Assembly: GCA_041399085.1 (NCBI GenBank)
Contig: JAWKTM010000027.1
Span: 1 to 64,000 of the forward strand
DNA length: 64,000 nt
Origin: JAWKTM01 sp041399085
GTDB lineage: Bacteria > Planctomycetota > Planctomycetia > Pirellulales > Pirellulaceae
Direction: 5' to 3'
Shown: one piece after another, positions 9,407 through 18,123 of the stretch
How positions within the stretch are numbered: the first letter of the stretch is position 1
Layout: each line of letters opens with the position of its first letter
Program-made: the position numbers and the translations under genes
The notes under the pieces: generated by a model
What the model saw: the letters and a program-made list of their open reading frames with translations, nothing else
Database searches by the model: none
What the model was told of the DNA's origin: nothing

Positions 9407-11134
9407 ATGCAAAAACCGACCAAGAAGGTGGAAACCAACCGACAACTGCTGCTCGACGCCGAATCGCGCGGGCTCGCCTCGACGCTGGGCGTCTACGTGC
9501 GGCTGTCTGGGCCGGGATGGTTGCAGAGCGCCATCACGTTGGGCGGCGGATCATTGGCCGGGGCATTGTTTTTGGGAATTCTGGGCGGCACGAATCTGCT
9601 GTGGTTGCAGATGGTGGCGATCATCATGGGCGTGATCATGCTGTCGGCGATCAGCTACGTGACGCTGTCGACCGGCGAGCGGCCGTTTCGAGCCATCAAT
9701 TCGCACATCAACCCGGCGCTTGGTTGGGGTTGGATCATCGCCACGTGCATGGCCAACATGATCTGGTGCATGCCGCAATTCAGCTTGTGCTACGAAGCGC
9801 TGCATAAGAACTTGGCGGCCGGCGCGGTGGGCACATCGTTGACAGCCAAACTGGGCGTCTCGGCCATGATTTTGGTCGCCACTGGTTTCGTGGTGATGTT
9901 GAACAGCCGCCAAGGCGCCGCGGCCAAAGCGTTCGATTTGTTCTTGAAGGCCCTGATCGGCATGATTGTGATCTGCTTCTTCGCGGTCGTAATCTATTTG
10001 GCCTCCAATGACATGTTGAATTGGGGAGCCATTCTCGCTGGCTTCATCCCCGATCTTCGACAATGGAACCAGCCGACCGGCGAAGTTGCCGGCGTGTTGG
10101 CGACGCTGCCCGATAATGTGCAACAGTTTTGGTCCACGAAATTGGTTACCGAACAACGAGCCGTAATGATCGGCGCGGCCGCCACGGCGGTGGGCATCAA
10201 TATGACGTTTCTGTTGCCTTATTCGATGTTGAACCGAGGATGGGATAAGCCGTTTCGGGGCTTGGCCAAGTTTGATTTGTCGACCGGCATGGCGATTCCT
10301 TATGTTTTGGTAACAAGCTGTGTGGTGATTGCCGCGGCGGCCACCTTTCACGCTAAGATCGACGACAATTTTCGCAGCACCGATCCGGCCGTGATGCAAA
10401 CTAGCCCGATTTATAAGAGTGCCGAGAAACTGTTAATCGCGCGGGCTCAACTGGAGATGGGCGAGGAATCCTTCAACGCGCTGGGCGACGACGAACGGGC
10501 CGCCGCGATCGCCGGACTGTCGGATGCGGATAAACAAGTCGCGTCGTCATTGGTGCGTCGCGACGCGTTTCAACTCTCCGCGGCACTCGCGCCGTTGTTA
10601 GGAGAACAGACGGCGAATTTAGTGTTCGGGTTGGGCGTGTTTGGGATGGGGTTCTCTACCATCATTATTTTGATGCTCATTAACGGTTTCGCATTTTGTG
10701 AGATCATCGGCGCCCCACAAGGTGGCGTGCCTCATGCCATCGGCTGTGCGGTGGCCGGCATCTCCGGAGCGATTTGGCCGCTGTTATGGGATGGACCGGC
10801 GAAACTGTGGCTGGCGATCTTGGCTTCCAGCTTCGGCATGATGTTGTTGCCGATCGCTTATGTGACCTTTTTTATGATGATGAACAGCCGCCGACTGCTG
10901 GGCGACGAAAAGCCGACCGGCGGTCGCATGGTGGCCTGGAATGTATTGATGGGCGTTTCGGTTCTGGGCGCGATCGTCGCGGCCGGCGCCGCGATCATGG
11001 AAAAGGCGGCCGATCCCGTGGCGGGCCGAGTCGTGATCGGCATCGCGGTGGTTTATGTGATCCTGGTCGCGATTGGTTTCCTCGTGAAGAAGCCCGACAG
11101 CGGCGTTCGTCCGGGCGAAGCTTACGCGGAGTAG
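9407..11134 (+). CDS. Nramp-like multi-helix transporter lacking the DPGN motif
   Basis: The protein has 575 residues from the ATG at 9407 (weak AAGG upstream) and about 11 membrane helices. The first helix segment, GPGWLQSAITLGGGSLAGAL, aligns with the start of Nramp proteins (GPGfl...DPGN), but the metal-binding DPGN is replaced by LGGGSLAG. The second conserved Nramp helix, with its MPH-type motif, is likewise not canonical. A soluble insert (about 325-405) contains helical, charged sequence. Substrate is uncertain: it may be an Nramp relative that does not carry divalent transition metals. It stands alone between a repeat array and asnS. Confidence 0.6.
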   Translation: MQKPTKKVETNRQLLLDAESRGLASTLGVYVRLSGPGWLQSAITLGGGSLAGALFLGILGGTNLLWLQMVAIIMGVIMLSAISYVTLSTGERPFRAINSHINPALGWGWIIATCMANMIWCMPQFSLCYEALHKNLAAGAVGTSLTAKLGVSAMILVATGFVVMLNSRQGAAAKAFDLFLKALIGMIVICFFAVVIYLASNDMLNWGAILAGFIPDLRQWNQPTGEVAGVLATLPDNVQQFWSTKLVTEQRAVMIGAAATAVGINMTFLLPYSMLNRGWDKPFRGLAKFDLSTGMAIPYVLVTSCVVIAAAATFHAKIDDNFRSTDPAVMQTSPIYKSAEKLLIARAQLEMGEESFNALGDDERAAAIAGLSDADKQVASSLVRRDAFQLSAALAPLLGEQTANLVFGLGVFGMGFSTIIILMLINGFAFCEIIGAPQGGVPHAIGCAVAGISGAIWPLLWDGPAKLWLAILASSFGMMLLPIAYVTFFMMMNSRRLLGDEKPTGGRMVAWNVLMGVSVLGAIVAAGAAIMEKAADPVAGRVVIGIAVVYVILVAIGFLVKKPDSGVRPGEAYAE

Positions 11135-11135
11135 G

Positions 11136-11182
11136 CGACCGTGTTTAAGCGACCGAGTTTAAGCGCCCGTGTTTAGGCGACC
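11136..11182. repeat. Short tandem repeat of 14 bp, about three copies
   Basis: GCGACCGTGTTTAA is repeated with small changes directly after the transporter stop codon, and runs into the dispersed palindrome starting at 11175. Confidence 0.7.
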
Positions 11183-11288
11183 GGCAGATGAGAATACACG
11201 CAAATATAAGCACGACGCGCAAGCGAGTGAATCGACGAATTCACTTGCTTGCCACGCGTGCTGGTATTGTTTCATCTGCCGCTCGCCT
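11175..11288 (+). repeat. Dispersed palindromic intergenic repeat, copy 1
   Basis: An imperfect palindrome centred near 11236 (GTGAATcgacGAATTCAC flanked by AAGC/GCTT and GCACG/CGTGC). Its outer part GGCAGATGAGAATAC and inner CGCGTGCT recur in reverse orientation at 45047-45151, so this is a genome-repeat family rather than a gene-specific terminator. Confidence 0.8.
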
Positions 11289-11370
11289 CAGCGGGATTCG
11301 CCTCCGGCTCGCCGTTAAACGAATAGATTCCCTCTGACGCGATTTACAATCAACTATCAAGGAAGGTTCG

Positions 11371-12762
11371 ATGGACAAGCTCTCAGTCGCTGCCGCTCGT
11401 CAGCCCGAAGCCATTGGCCGTCATGTGTATGTTCAAGGCTGGGTGCGAACTCGCCGCGATTCCAAAGGCGGCTTCAGCTTTATTGAAATCAATGATGGAT
11501 CATGCTTCGGCAATCTTCAGGCGATCGCCGAGCAAAGTTTGGCGAACTATGAGAGTGAGATTAAGCACCTGACGGCCGGATGCAGCGTCACCATCGAGGG
11601 TGAGTTGAAGCAGTCGGCCGGCCAAGGTCAGGCCACCGAGATTCACGCCTCGACCGTGATTGTTCACGGTTGGTGTGATCCCGAAACCTACCCTTTGCAG
11701 AAGAAGCGGCATTCGTTCGAGAAGCTGCGTGAGTGGGCTCATTTGCGACCACGCACGAACACGTTCGGCTCGGTGGCTCGCGTTCGCAACCAAATCTGCC
11801 GTTCGATTCACGACTTCTTTCAAGAAGAGGGTTTTCTTTACGTCCACACGCCCATCATCACGGCCAGCGATTGCGAGGGCGCGGGCCAAATGTTTCGCGT
11901 GACCACGTTGGACCCCGAAAACCTGCCTCGTGCCAACGGCAAGGTGGATTGGACGCAGGATTTCTTTGATCGCCCGTCGTACTTGACGGTCAGCGGGCAA
12001 CTGGAAGCCGAGATTTTCGCGACGTCGCTCGGCAAGGTCTATACGTTCGGCCCGACGTTCCGCGCGGAGAACTCGAACACCTCAAGGCATCTGGCCGAGT
12101 TCTGGATGATCGAACCCGAGATGGCGTTCTTCGATCTCGAAGACAATATGGATTTGGCCGAAGCATTCTTAAAACGAGTGTTCGGCGATGTGCTGAATCA
12201 CTGTCGTGAGGACATGGTGTTCTTCGACGAGCGCATTGATAACACGACCATCGAAACGTTGCAGAAAATCGTTAGCAGCAACTTCGTGCGACTGAGTTAT
12301 ACGGACGCGATCGACGTATTGCGCGAAAGCGGCCAGTCTTTTGAATTCCCGGTCGAGTGGGGCTGTGATCTGCAAAGCGAACACGAACGCTATCTGACCG
12401 AGAAGAAGTTCGACGGGCCGGTCATCTTGCATGACTATCCCGCTTCGATCAAACCGTTCTATATGCGAGTGAACGACGATGGCCGCACCGTCCGAGCGAT
12501 GGACGTATTGGTGCCAAAAGTCGGCGAGATTATCGGCGGCAGCCAGCGCGAAGAGCGATTGGATGTGTTAGAACGCCGGATGGCCGAGCAGGGGCTGAAC
12601 TCGTCGGACTACTGGTGGTATCTCGATCTTCGCCGATTCGGTACCGTTCCCCATTCGGGCTTTGGGCTGGGATTGGAGCGAGCCGTGCAATTCGTAACTG
12701 GAATGGCCAACATCCGCGATGTGATCCCATTCCCGCGAACGCCCGGCAGCGCCGAGTTTTAA
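11371..12762 (+). CDS. asnS: Asparaginyl-tRNA synthetase
   Basis: The protein has 463 residues, the normal length for AsnRS. An N-terminal OB-fold anticodon-binding domain (about 1-110, VYVQGWVRTRRDSKGGFSF) precedes the class II catalytic domain with motif 2 (TFRAENSNTSRHLAEFW) and motif 3 (GFGLGLERAVQFV). It charges tRNA-Asn with asparagine in the cytoplasm. AAGGAAG lies six bases before the ATG. Its stop codon overlaps that of convergent ptsI by four bases, so the two transcripts meet without a spacer. Confidence 0.97.
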   Translation: MDKLSVAAARQPEAIGRHVYVQGWVRTRRDSKGGFSFIEINDGSCFGNLQAIAEQSLANYESEIKHLTAGCSVTIEGELKQSAGQGQATEIHASTVIVHGWCDPETYPLQKKRHSFEKLREWAHLRPRTNTFGSVARVRNQICRSIHDFFQEEGFLYVHTPIITASDCEGAGQMFRVTTLDPENLPRANGKVDWTQDFFDRPSYLTVSGQLEAEIFATSLGKVYTFGPTFRAENSNTSRHLAEFWMIEPEMAFFDLEDNMDLAEAFLKRVFGDVLNHCREDMVFFDERIDNTTIETLQKIVSSNFVRLSYTDAIDVLRESGQSFEFPVEWGCDLQSEHERYLTEKKFDGPVILHDYPASIKPFYMRVNDDGRTVRAMDVLVPKVGEIIGGSQREERLDVLERRMAEQGLNSSDYWWYLDLRRFGTVPHSGFGLGLERAVQFVTGMANIRDVIPFPRTPGSAEF

Positions 12763-14531
12763 GACGTATACATTGGCGCGAGGCTGGGCGCTAAGTGCCG
12801 AACTTCTTGCGTTAGATAGCGACGGACTTGGGGAGTCGTTTTCAGCTTCAGCGCGTGCTTGATAATCTTTTCGGCTTGCGGTTGGGAGATATGCGAGGCC
12901 AAGTCCTTTATCGACGGAACGAACGCCGGGCTCATACTGAAGCTTCGCAATCCCATACCGATCAAGGCCGCGAAAGCTTGCGGCTGGCCGGCCATTTCAC
13001 CACACAGTGTGACCGGTTTGTTGGCCTTGTTGCAAGCTCGAATCACATTCGCCAGCACTTGCAACACGGCCGGCGCGAGCGGTTGACATAGATGGCTGAC
13101 TTTGGGGTTATCACGATCGGCCGCCATCAGGTACTGCACCAAATCGTTGGAACCGATCGACACGAAATCGACCATGTCCAGCATCGCTTCGATGGTCACC
13201 GCGGCGGCGGGCACTTCCAGCATCATGCCCACCGGAACGCGCGTGAATTCCTTGCCCTCGGAGGTAAGCTGGGCGCAGGCCCGGCGTACCACATTCCGTA
13301 AGCGATGCACTTCTTCGAGCGTCGTGACCATGGGAAACATCAGCTTCACGGTTTGATTGCCACTCGGCACGCACGCGGCGGCTCGCAACACGGCCCGAAT
13401 CTGAGTCATAAAGAATTCGGGGTGTTCGAATGACAGACGGATGCTGCGCCATCCCATAAATGGATTGGCTTCTTTGTCTCGGTGTCCCAAGTACGGCACT
13501 GTCTTATCGCCGCCAATATCCAACGTGCGAATCGTCACACAATGATTTGGGCTGGCTTGAATAATGGTTTGATAGACACGCAGTTGTTCCTCTTCGTCCG
13601 GAACGTTGGGGTGCATCAGGTATAAATACTCGGTGCGGTAAAGCCCCACGCCGGCAGCGCCCATGGCCGAGGCCGCTTGGGCATCGGCCGCATTATTGAT
13701 GTTCGCCAACAATTGCAGGCTCGTTCCGTCCGAGAGCACGGCGGGCCGATCGCGGTTTTCGGCCAGCCGGTCCTTAAGATCAAAGAACTCGCGTTCCAGC
13801 TTGCGGAACGCGGCCAGTTGTTCGGGATCGGGATCGACAATGACGTGCCCTTCGCGGCCGTCGACAATAATCGTGTCCCCCGTTTTCACTTGACGCAAAA
13901 TGCCTCGTACGCCCGAGACCGCCGGGATGCCGCGGCTGCGAGCGACAATGGCCGCGTGGCTGGTCTGGCTGCCTTTCTGGGTCACGATTCCATGCACGTC
14001 TTTCTCGCCCAACGCCACCACGTGCGAAGGCAGCAGTTCGTCGGCCACGATGATCAGCGGACCCGAGAAGGCATGCGTATCGGTTTGCAGCACGTCGCTG
14101 AGATGAGCGCTCAGTCGAATGACCACATCGCGCACGTCGTTCAGCCGTTCGCGCAAGTATTCGTCTTTGGTCCGCGTGAACAGCTCGGTGTATTCTTCCA
14201 TCAACCGGTGAAGCGCCGCCGGCGCGGTCAGCCGATCTTCGACGATCCACTTCCGAATTTTGTTGGTGAAGGCCGAGTCGCGAAGAATCGACTCGTGCAT
14301 CGCGAACACCGCGGCCTCTTCCTTGCCGACTTGCGTGGCGACCTTGACTTCGAGAGCCCGCAAATCGGCCGCGGTCTTATCCCGAGCGACCTCGTAGCGG
14401 GCCAATTCCGCCGTGACCTCGCCGTCGGCCAACCGCTTTCGTTCCGGATTCACGTAGATTTCGTGGATACAGTAGGCGACTCCGACCGATACGCCTGGCG
14501 AGACCGAAATTCCTTTCCGATTGATCTGCAC
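12759..14531 (-). CDS. ptsI: Phosphoenolpyruvate-protein phosphotransferase (PTS enzyme I)
   Basis: I chose the GTG at 14531 (AGAGG upstream), giving 590 residues, close to the usual 570-590; the frame is open to 14723. The N-terminal HPr-binding/phosphohistidine domain carries the active His in GSQTSHAAIVARSRG. The C-terminal TIM barrel has GLYRTEYLYL, the PEP-site motif DIGGDKTVPYLG, IGSNDLVQYLMAADRDN and the catalytic Cys in TLCGEMAG. Enzyme I phosphorylates HPr from phosphoenolpyruvate. No HPr, EIIA or HprK gene is visible nearby, so any partners are encoded elsewhere. It is divergent from the fatty-acid-type cluster. Confidence 0.93.
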   Translation of the reverse strand: MQINRKGISVSPGVSVGVAYCIHEIYVNPERKRLADGEVTAELARYEVARDKTAADLRALEVKVATQVGKEEAAVFAMHESILRDSAFTNKIRKWIVEDRLTAPAALHRLMEEYTELFTRTKDEYLRERLNDVRDVVIRLSAHLSDVLQTDTHAFSGPLIIVADELLPSHVVALGEKDVHGIVTQKGSQTSHAAIVARSRGIPAVSGVRGILRQVKTGDTIIVDGREGHVIVDPDPEQLAAFRKLEREFFDLKDRLAENRDRPAVLSDGTSLQLLANINNAADAQAASAMGAAGVGLYRTEYLYLMHPNVPDEEEQLRVYQTIIQASPNHCVTIRTLDIGGDKTVPYLGHRDKEANPFMGWRSIRLSFEHPEFFMTQIRAVLRAAACVPSGNQTVKLMFPMVTTLEEVHRLRNVVRRACAQLTSEGKEFTRVPVGMMLEVPAAAVTIEAMLDMVDFVSIGSNDLVQYLMAADRDNPKVSHLCQPLAPAVLQVLANVIRACNKANKPVTLCGEMAGQPQAFAALIGMGLRSFSMSPAFVPSIKDLASHISQPQAEKIIKHALKLKTTPQVRRYLTQEVRHLAPSLAPMYTS

Positions 14532-14836
14532 GAGTCGGGCTGCCTCTGCTCGATCCGCGCGAGACGGAGGATGCGAGCGGAAAGTAGGTTGGGACTGGTT
14601 CGTGGTTGGGGATTTTAAGTGGACGGTCACTCGGCTGCCAGCGCTGATTGGCCGGAGCCTAGGCGAGTTACCGAGCAAAACCGGCTGCCTCGGAACGAGC
14701 TGCGGATTCGATTGCCGAGGCAACGAGTCCGAGGCGGTGCGCGAGGCTCACCAGCCGATCCGCGACGCTGGCGAAAAATCGCAAATCGCCACGGCGCAGG
14801 ATTTTACGTTCGCTCGGGGTCGCCAAACATCCTCGG

Positions 14837-14865
14837 TTGTGACGATTTCCGTGGCTGATTATACT
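14837..14865 (+). promoter_or_regulatory. Sigma-70-like promoter of the fatty-acid-type cluster
   Basis: TTGTGA (14837-14842) and TATACT (14860-14865) are separated by exactly 17 bp and sit about 55 bases before the ATG of the first gene. This is the best such match I noticed in the window. Confidence 0.55.
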
Positions 14866-14920
14866 GGCACCCTTTCCGCCAACGACGATTGTGGGGCACT
14901 AGGTAAACTCGGAAGCCAGC

Positions 14921-15403
14921 ATGCGTTTTCGGCAGCTAGATAAAATTACGTTGATCGAGCCGAACGTGCGGATCGAAGCCGTGCGAATTTTACGCGCTGA
15001 CGAGGATTATCTGGCCGACCACTTTCCGAAATTTCCGGTCATGCCGGGCGTGCTGATGTTGGAGGCAATGTATCAGGCCAGTGCTTGGCTTGTCCGTTCC
15101 AGCGAAGACTTTGCCAACAGCGTCGTGCTTTTGCGGGAAGCACGGAATGTAAAATATGCCGACTTTGTCGAACCAGGCGAGACCTTGGTCGTTTCGGCCG
15201 ATATTATCAAACAGGATGAACGCCACACGACGCTAAAGGCCCAAGGGACCGTGGACGGAACGACGGCGGTCAGCGGTCGTCTGATATTGGAACGATACCC
15301 GTTGGCCGAGCGGTATCCGACCCGCGCCTCATCCGAAGGTTACGTACGAAAAATACTTCGGGAAGAGTTCGAGCAATTGTTCCAGCGAGATTCGGCTGGT
15401 TGA
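14921..15403 (+). CDS. 3-hydroxyacyl-ACP dehydratase (FabZ-like)
   Basis: A hot-dog fold protein of 160 residues. The FabZ active-site segment is present as DHFPKFPVMPGVLMLEAMYQ, with the catalytic His and Glu intact. It would dehydrate 3-hydroxyacyl-ACP to trans-2-enoyl-ACP. It is first in a four-gene plus-strand cluster with an acyl carrier protein, a second hot-dog protein and a ketosynthase, so it likely works on substrates carried by that dedicated carrier rather than in general fatty acid synthesis. Confidence 0.88.
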   Translation: MRFRQLDKITLIEPNVRIEAVRILRADEDYLADHFPKFPVMPGVLMLEAMYQASAWLVRSSEDFANSVVLLREARNVKYADFVEPGETLVVSADIIKQDERHTTLKAQGTVDGTTAVSGRLILERYPLAERYPTRASSEGYVRKILREEFEQLFQRDSAG

Positions 15404-15443
15404 CGGTCAAGCAAAACGTTTTTGATCTGGAGATATAGCGACA

Positions 15444-15833
15444 ATGCCCACGAAAGACGAAGTCTTCGAAAAGGTCCAATCGGCACTGGTTGACGCCCTT
15501 GGCGTGGATGATGACGAAGTGACGCCGGAAGCCACCATGGTTGGCGATTTGGGCGCGGAATCCATTGATTTCCTCGACATCGTGTTCCGTTTGGAGAAGG
15601 CGTTCGATATCGAGATTCCGCGAGCTGAATTGTTCCCCGAAGACATCCTGACCAACTCGCAGTACGTGCAAGAAGGCAAGGTTTCGCCGGAGGGCATCGA
15701 GGAATTGAAGAAGCGAATGCCGTTCGCCGATTTGTCGAAGTTCGAGCAAAATCCGAACGTCCAGGATTTCGGCAATCTGTTGACGGTTAGCGATCTGTGT
15801 CGTTATGTGGAAAGCAAAGTCGGCGCGGAGTAG
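15444..15833 (+). CDS. Acyl carrier protein, unusually long
   Basis: The protein has 129 residues against about 80 for typical ACP. The phosphopantetheine-attachment Ser lies in DLGAESIDFLDIVF (about residue 38). The acidic helix II follows normally. About 45 extra residues (LTNSQYVQEGKVSPEGIEEL to NPNVQDFGNLL) then precede the last helix, TVSDLCRYVESK. It begins 40 bp after the dehydratase. It presumably tethers the growing acyl chain for the neighbouring enzymes. Confidence 0.9.
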   Translation: MPTKDEVFEKVQSALVDALGVDDDEVTPEATMVGDLGAESIDFLDIVFRLEKAFDIEIPRAELFPEDILTNSQYVQEGKVSPEGIEELKKRMPFADLSKFEQNPNVQDFGNLLTVSDLCRYVESKVGAE

Positions 15834-15931
15834 TCTTTCCAGACACGATTTATCGCGGCGGCGGTTGTCGAGGCAGTGCTTCGGGGCCGCTGCCTTTTTT
15901 CTTTGATGGGTCTTATTCGAGCGGCGTTGCC

Positions 15932-16465
15932 ATGCGATGGATGTGGATCGACCGATTCGTCGAGTTTGTCAGCGGCGAACGAGCCGTGGCGATTAAGAAT
16001 GTGAGCATCGCCGAGGAGCCGCTCGACGGTTACGCGCCTGGCATCGCGGTGATGCCCAACTCGTTGATCGTCGAAGGCTTGGCCCAGACAGGCGGGCTGT
16101 TGGTCGGCGAGGCCAAACGGTTCGAGGAACGCGTGGTGCTGGCCAAGCTGGGCAAGGCGGTGTTTCACCAACCCGCCGTGGCCGGAGATACGCTCACCTA
16201 CACGGCGATCGTGGAAGACATTCAAGACGACGGCGCGATCGTGCGCGCCGAGAGCCGAATCGGCGACCAACCGCAGGCCGATGTCGAGTTGTTTTTCGCT
16301 CACTTGGACGAGCGATTTCCGGGCAAGGAACTGTTCAACCCGGAAGACTTCCTGATGATGCTGCGAGTGTTCTCGTTGTACGAAGTGGGCCGCAAACCGG
16401 ACGGATCGCCGCTGGATATCCCCGAACGTTATCTGGAGGCGGAACGATTGGCCGGCCAGCGATAG
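15932..16465 (+). CDS. FabZ/FabA-like hot-dog protein without the catalytic His
   Basis: The protein has 177 residues from the ATG at 15932; an in-frame extension overlaps the ACP gene and has no ribosome-binding site. The segment DGYAPGIAVMPNSLIVEGLAQ aligns with the FabZ motif GHFPxxPVMPGVLxxEALAQ. The His is therefore Tyr, while the Glu is kept. It may be a non-catalytic partner of the first dehydratase or have a different activity such as thioesterase or isomerase. Third gene of the cluster. Confidence 0.8.
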   Translation: MRWMWIDRFVEFVSGERAVAIKNVSIAEEPLDGYAPGIAVMPNSLIVEGLAQTGGLLVGEAKRFEERVVLAKLGKAVFHQPAVAGDTLTYTAIVEDIQDDGAIVRAESRIGDQPQADVELFFAHLDERFPGKELFNPEDFLMMLRVFSLYEVGRKPDGSPLDIPERYLEAERLAGQR

Positions 16466-16738
16466 CGACTCGCGGTCCGATGAAACAAGGCCGCAATGTT
16501 CACGTCGAGTAAGACAGTTCGGAACCGACAAACTTCCCAATCCTCAAGCGTCGAGAGTACGCTCGACCGCGACCTACGAGTCGAATTGGCAAGCGGCACT
16601 CGCCTTTCCCAACCCCTGCGCCCGTGGTCGATTCGGCCGTCCTTGGTCTATGATGAGTCGGGCGAACGCGAACGATCGCGACCTGAAACCGCATTCAAGC
16701 CTCTTGCTGCCCGTGACGCGGGCGAGGTTCTTTAACTG

Positions 16739-18019
16739 ATGAGACGTCGTGTTGTTGTGACCGGTATCGGCTGTATCAACCCCATGGGCCACGATGTGGA
16801 GACGGTCTGGAATGGCTTGAAGCAAGCCCAGTCGGGCGTCGGCTACACAACCGTGTTCGACGCCAGCCGCTTTCCAACCAGGATCGCGGCCGAAGTGAAG
16901 AATTGGGACATTACCGATACCGGCGAGGACGCGAACGTCTGGCGTCGGCGGAGCCGGCATACACGGTTCGCCGGCGGAGCGGCCAAACAAGCCGTCGCGG
17001 ATTCCGGCATTCTGGACACTCCGCTCGACCCCACGCGATTCGGTGTGTATTTGGGCAGCGGCGAGGGCAGTCAGGACTTTGACGCCTTTACACGAATGAT
17101 GGCCGCGGGCCTGGGCGGCGAAAAGCTGGACGTAGCGGCATTCACTCAAGTCGGGCTGGATACGCTGGATCCCATTTTCGAGCTGGAACAAGAGCCCAAC
17201 ATGCCGGTCGGGCACATTGCCGGCCTGTTTGATGCCCAGGGACCGAACGCGAATTGCTTGACCGCCTGCGCCGCCAGCAGCCAAGCGGTCGGCGAAGCGA
17301 CCGAGATCATCCGTCGCGGCGATGCGGATGTGATGATCGCCGGTGGCACTCATAGCATGATTCATCCCTTCGGCGTCACCGGGTTCAATCTGTTGACGGC
17401 ACTCAGTACACGAAACGACGAACCCACGCGAGCTTCGCGGCCGTTCGATCGTTTGCGGGACGGATTCGTTTTGGGTGAAGGCTCGGCGATGGTTATTTTG
17501 GAAGACCTGGAGCGAGCCAAACGACGCGGCGCTCGCATCTACGGCGAAGTGTTGGGCTATGGTTCGACGGCCGACGCCTATCGGATTACCGACATTCATC
17601 CCGAAGGCCGAGGCGCGATTGCCTGCATGCGCATGGCTCTGCGAGACGCGGGACTCGATCCAACCCAGATCCAGTATGTGAACGCGCACGGTACGAGCAC
17701 TTCGGTGAACGACCGCGTGGAAACTGTGGCCTGCAAGCAAGTCTTTGGCGAGAACGCTCGCAACGTCCCGGTTTCCAGCACCAAGAGCATGATGGGCCAC
17801 TTGATCGCGGCCGCTGGCGTGACCGAGATGATTGTGTGCCTGATGGCCATTCGCGACAACGTGCTGCCACCCACCATCAATTATGAGAATCCGGACCCAG
17901 ACTGCGATCTGGACTACATCCCGAACGAAGCTCGCGAAGCCAAGTGCGACTATGCATTGAATAACAGCTTCGGCTTCGGTGGCCAAAACATCACCTTGGC
18001 CCTGGGGCGGTTCTCATAA
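16739..18019 (+). CDS. Beta-ketoacyl-ACP synthase II-like (FabF family)
   Basis: A complete ketosynthase of 426 residues. The active Cys lies in CLTACAASSQAVGEA, the two His in NAHGTSTSVND and KSMMGHLIAAAG, and the C-terminal glycine motif is NNSFGFGGQN. It condenses malonyl-ACP with acyl-ACP. A 273-bp gap separates it from the preceding hot-dog gene, but direction and content suggest one functional cluster. No ketoreductase or acyltransferase is present, so those steps must come from elsewhere. Confidence 0.92.
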   Translation: MRRRVVVTGIGCINPMGHDVETVWNGLKQAQSGVGYTTVFDASRFPTRIAAEVKNWDITDTGEDANVWRRRSRHTRFAGGAAKQAVADSGILDTPLDPTRFGVYLGSGEGSQDFDAFTRMMAAGLGGEKLDVAAFTQVGLDTLDPIFELEQEPNMPVGHIAGLFDAQGPNANCLTACAASSQAVGEATEIIRRGDADVMIAGGTHSMIHPFGVTGFNLLTALSTRNDEPTRASRPFDRLRDGFVLGEGSAMVILEDLERAKRRGARIYGEVLGYGSTADAYRITDIHPEGRGAIACMRMALRDAGLDPTQIQYVNAHGTSTSVNDRVETVACKQVFGENARNVPVSSTKSMMGHLIAAAGVTEMIVCLMAIRDNVLPPTINYENPDPDCDLDYIPNEAREAKCDYALNNSFGFGGQNITLALGRFS

Positions 18020-18123
18020 GCCGTATCATTTGCACGCCTTCGCCGAAACAACTCTCCAATACCTGCGTCGCCGGCTTTGAGAAAGTTCGCCGTGTCGATG
18101 CGGTATCGGCAACCGCGATGACG

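Noticed and set aside
16574..17986. 470-residue minus-strand frame
   Set aside because: Antisense to the ketosynthase, which has all catalytic motifs.
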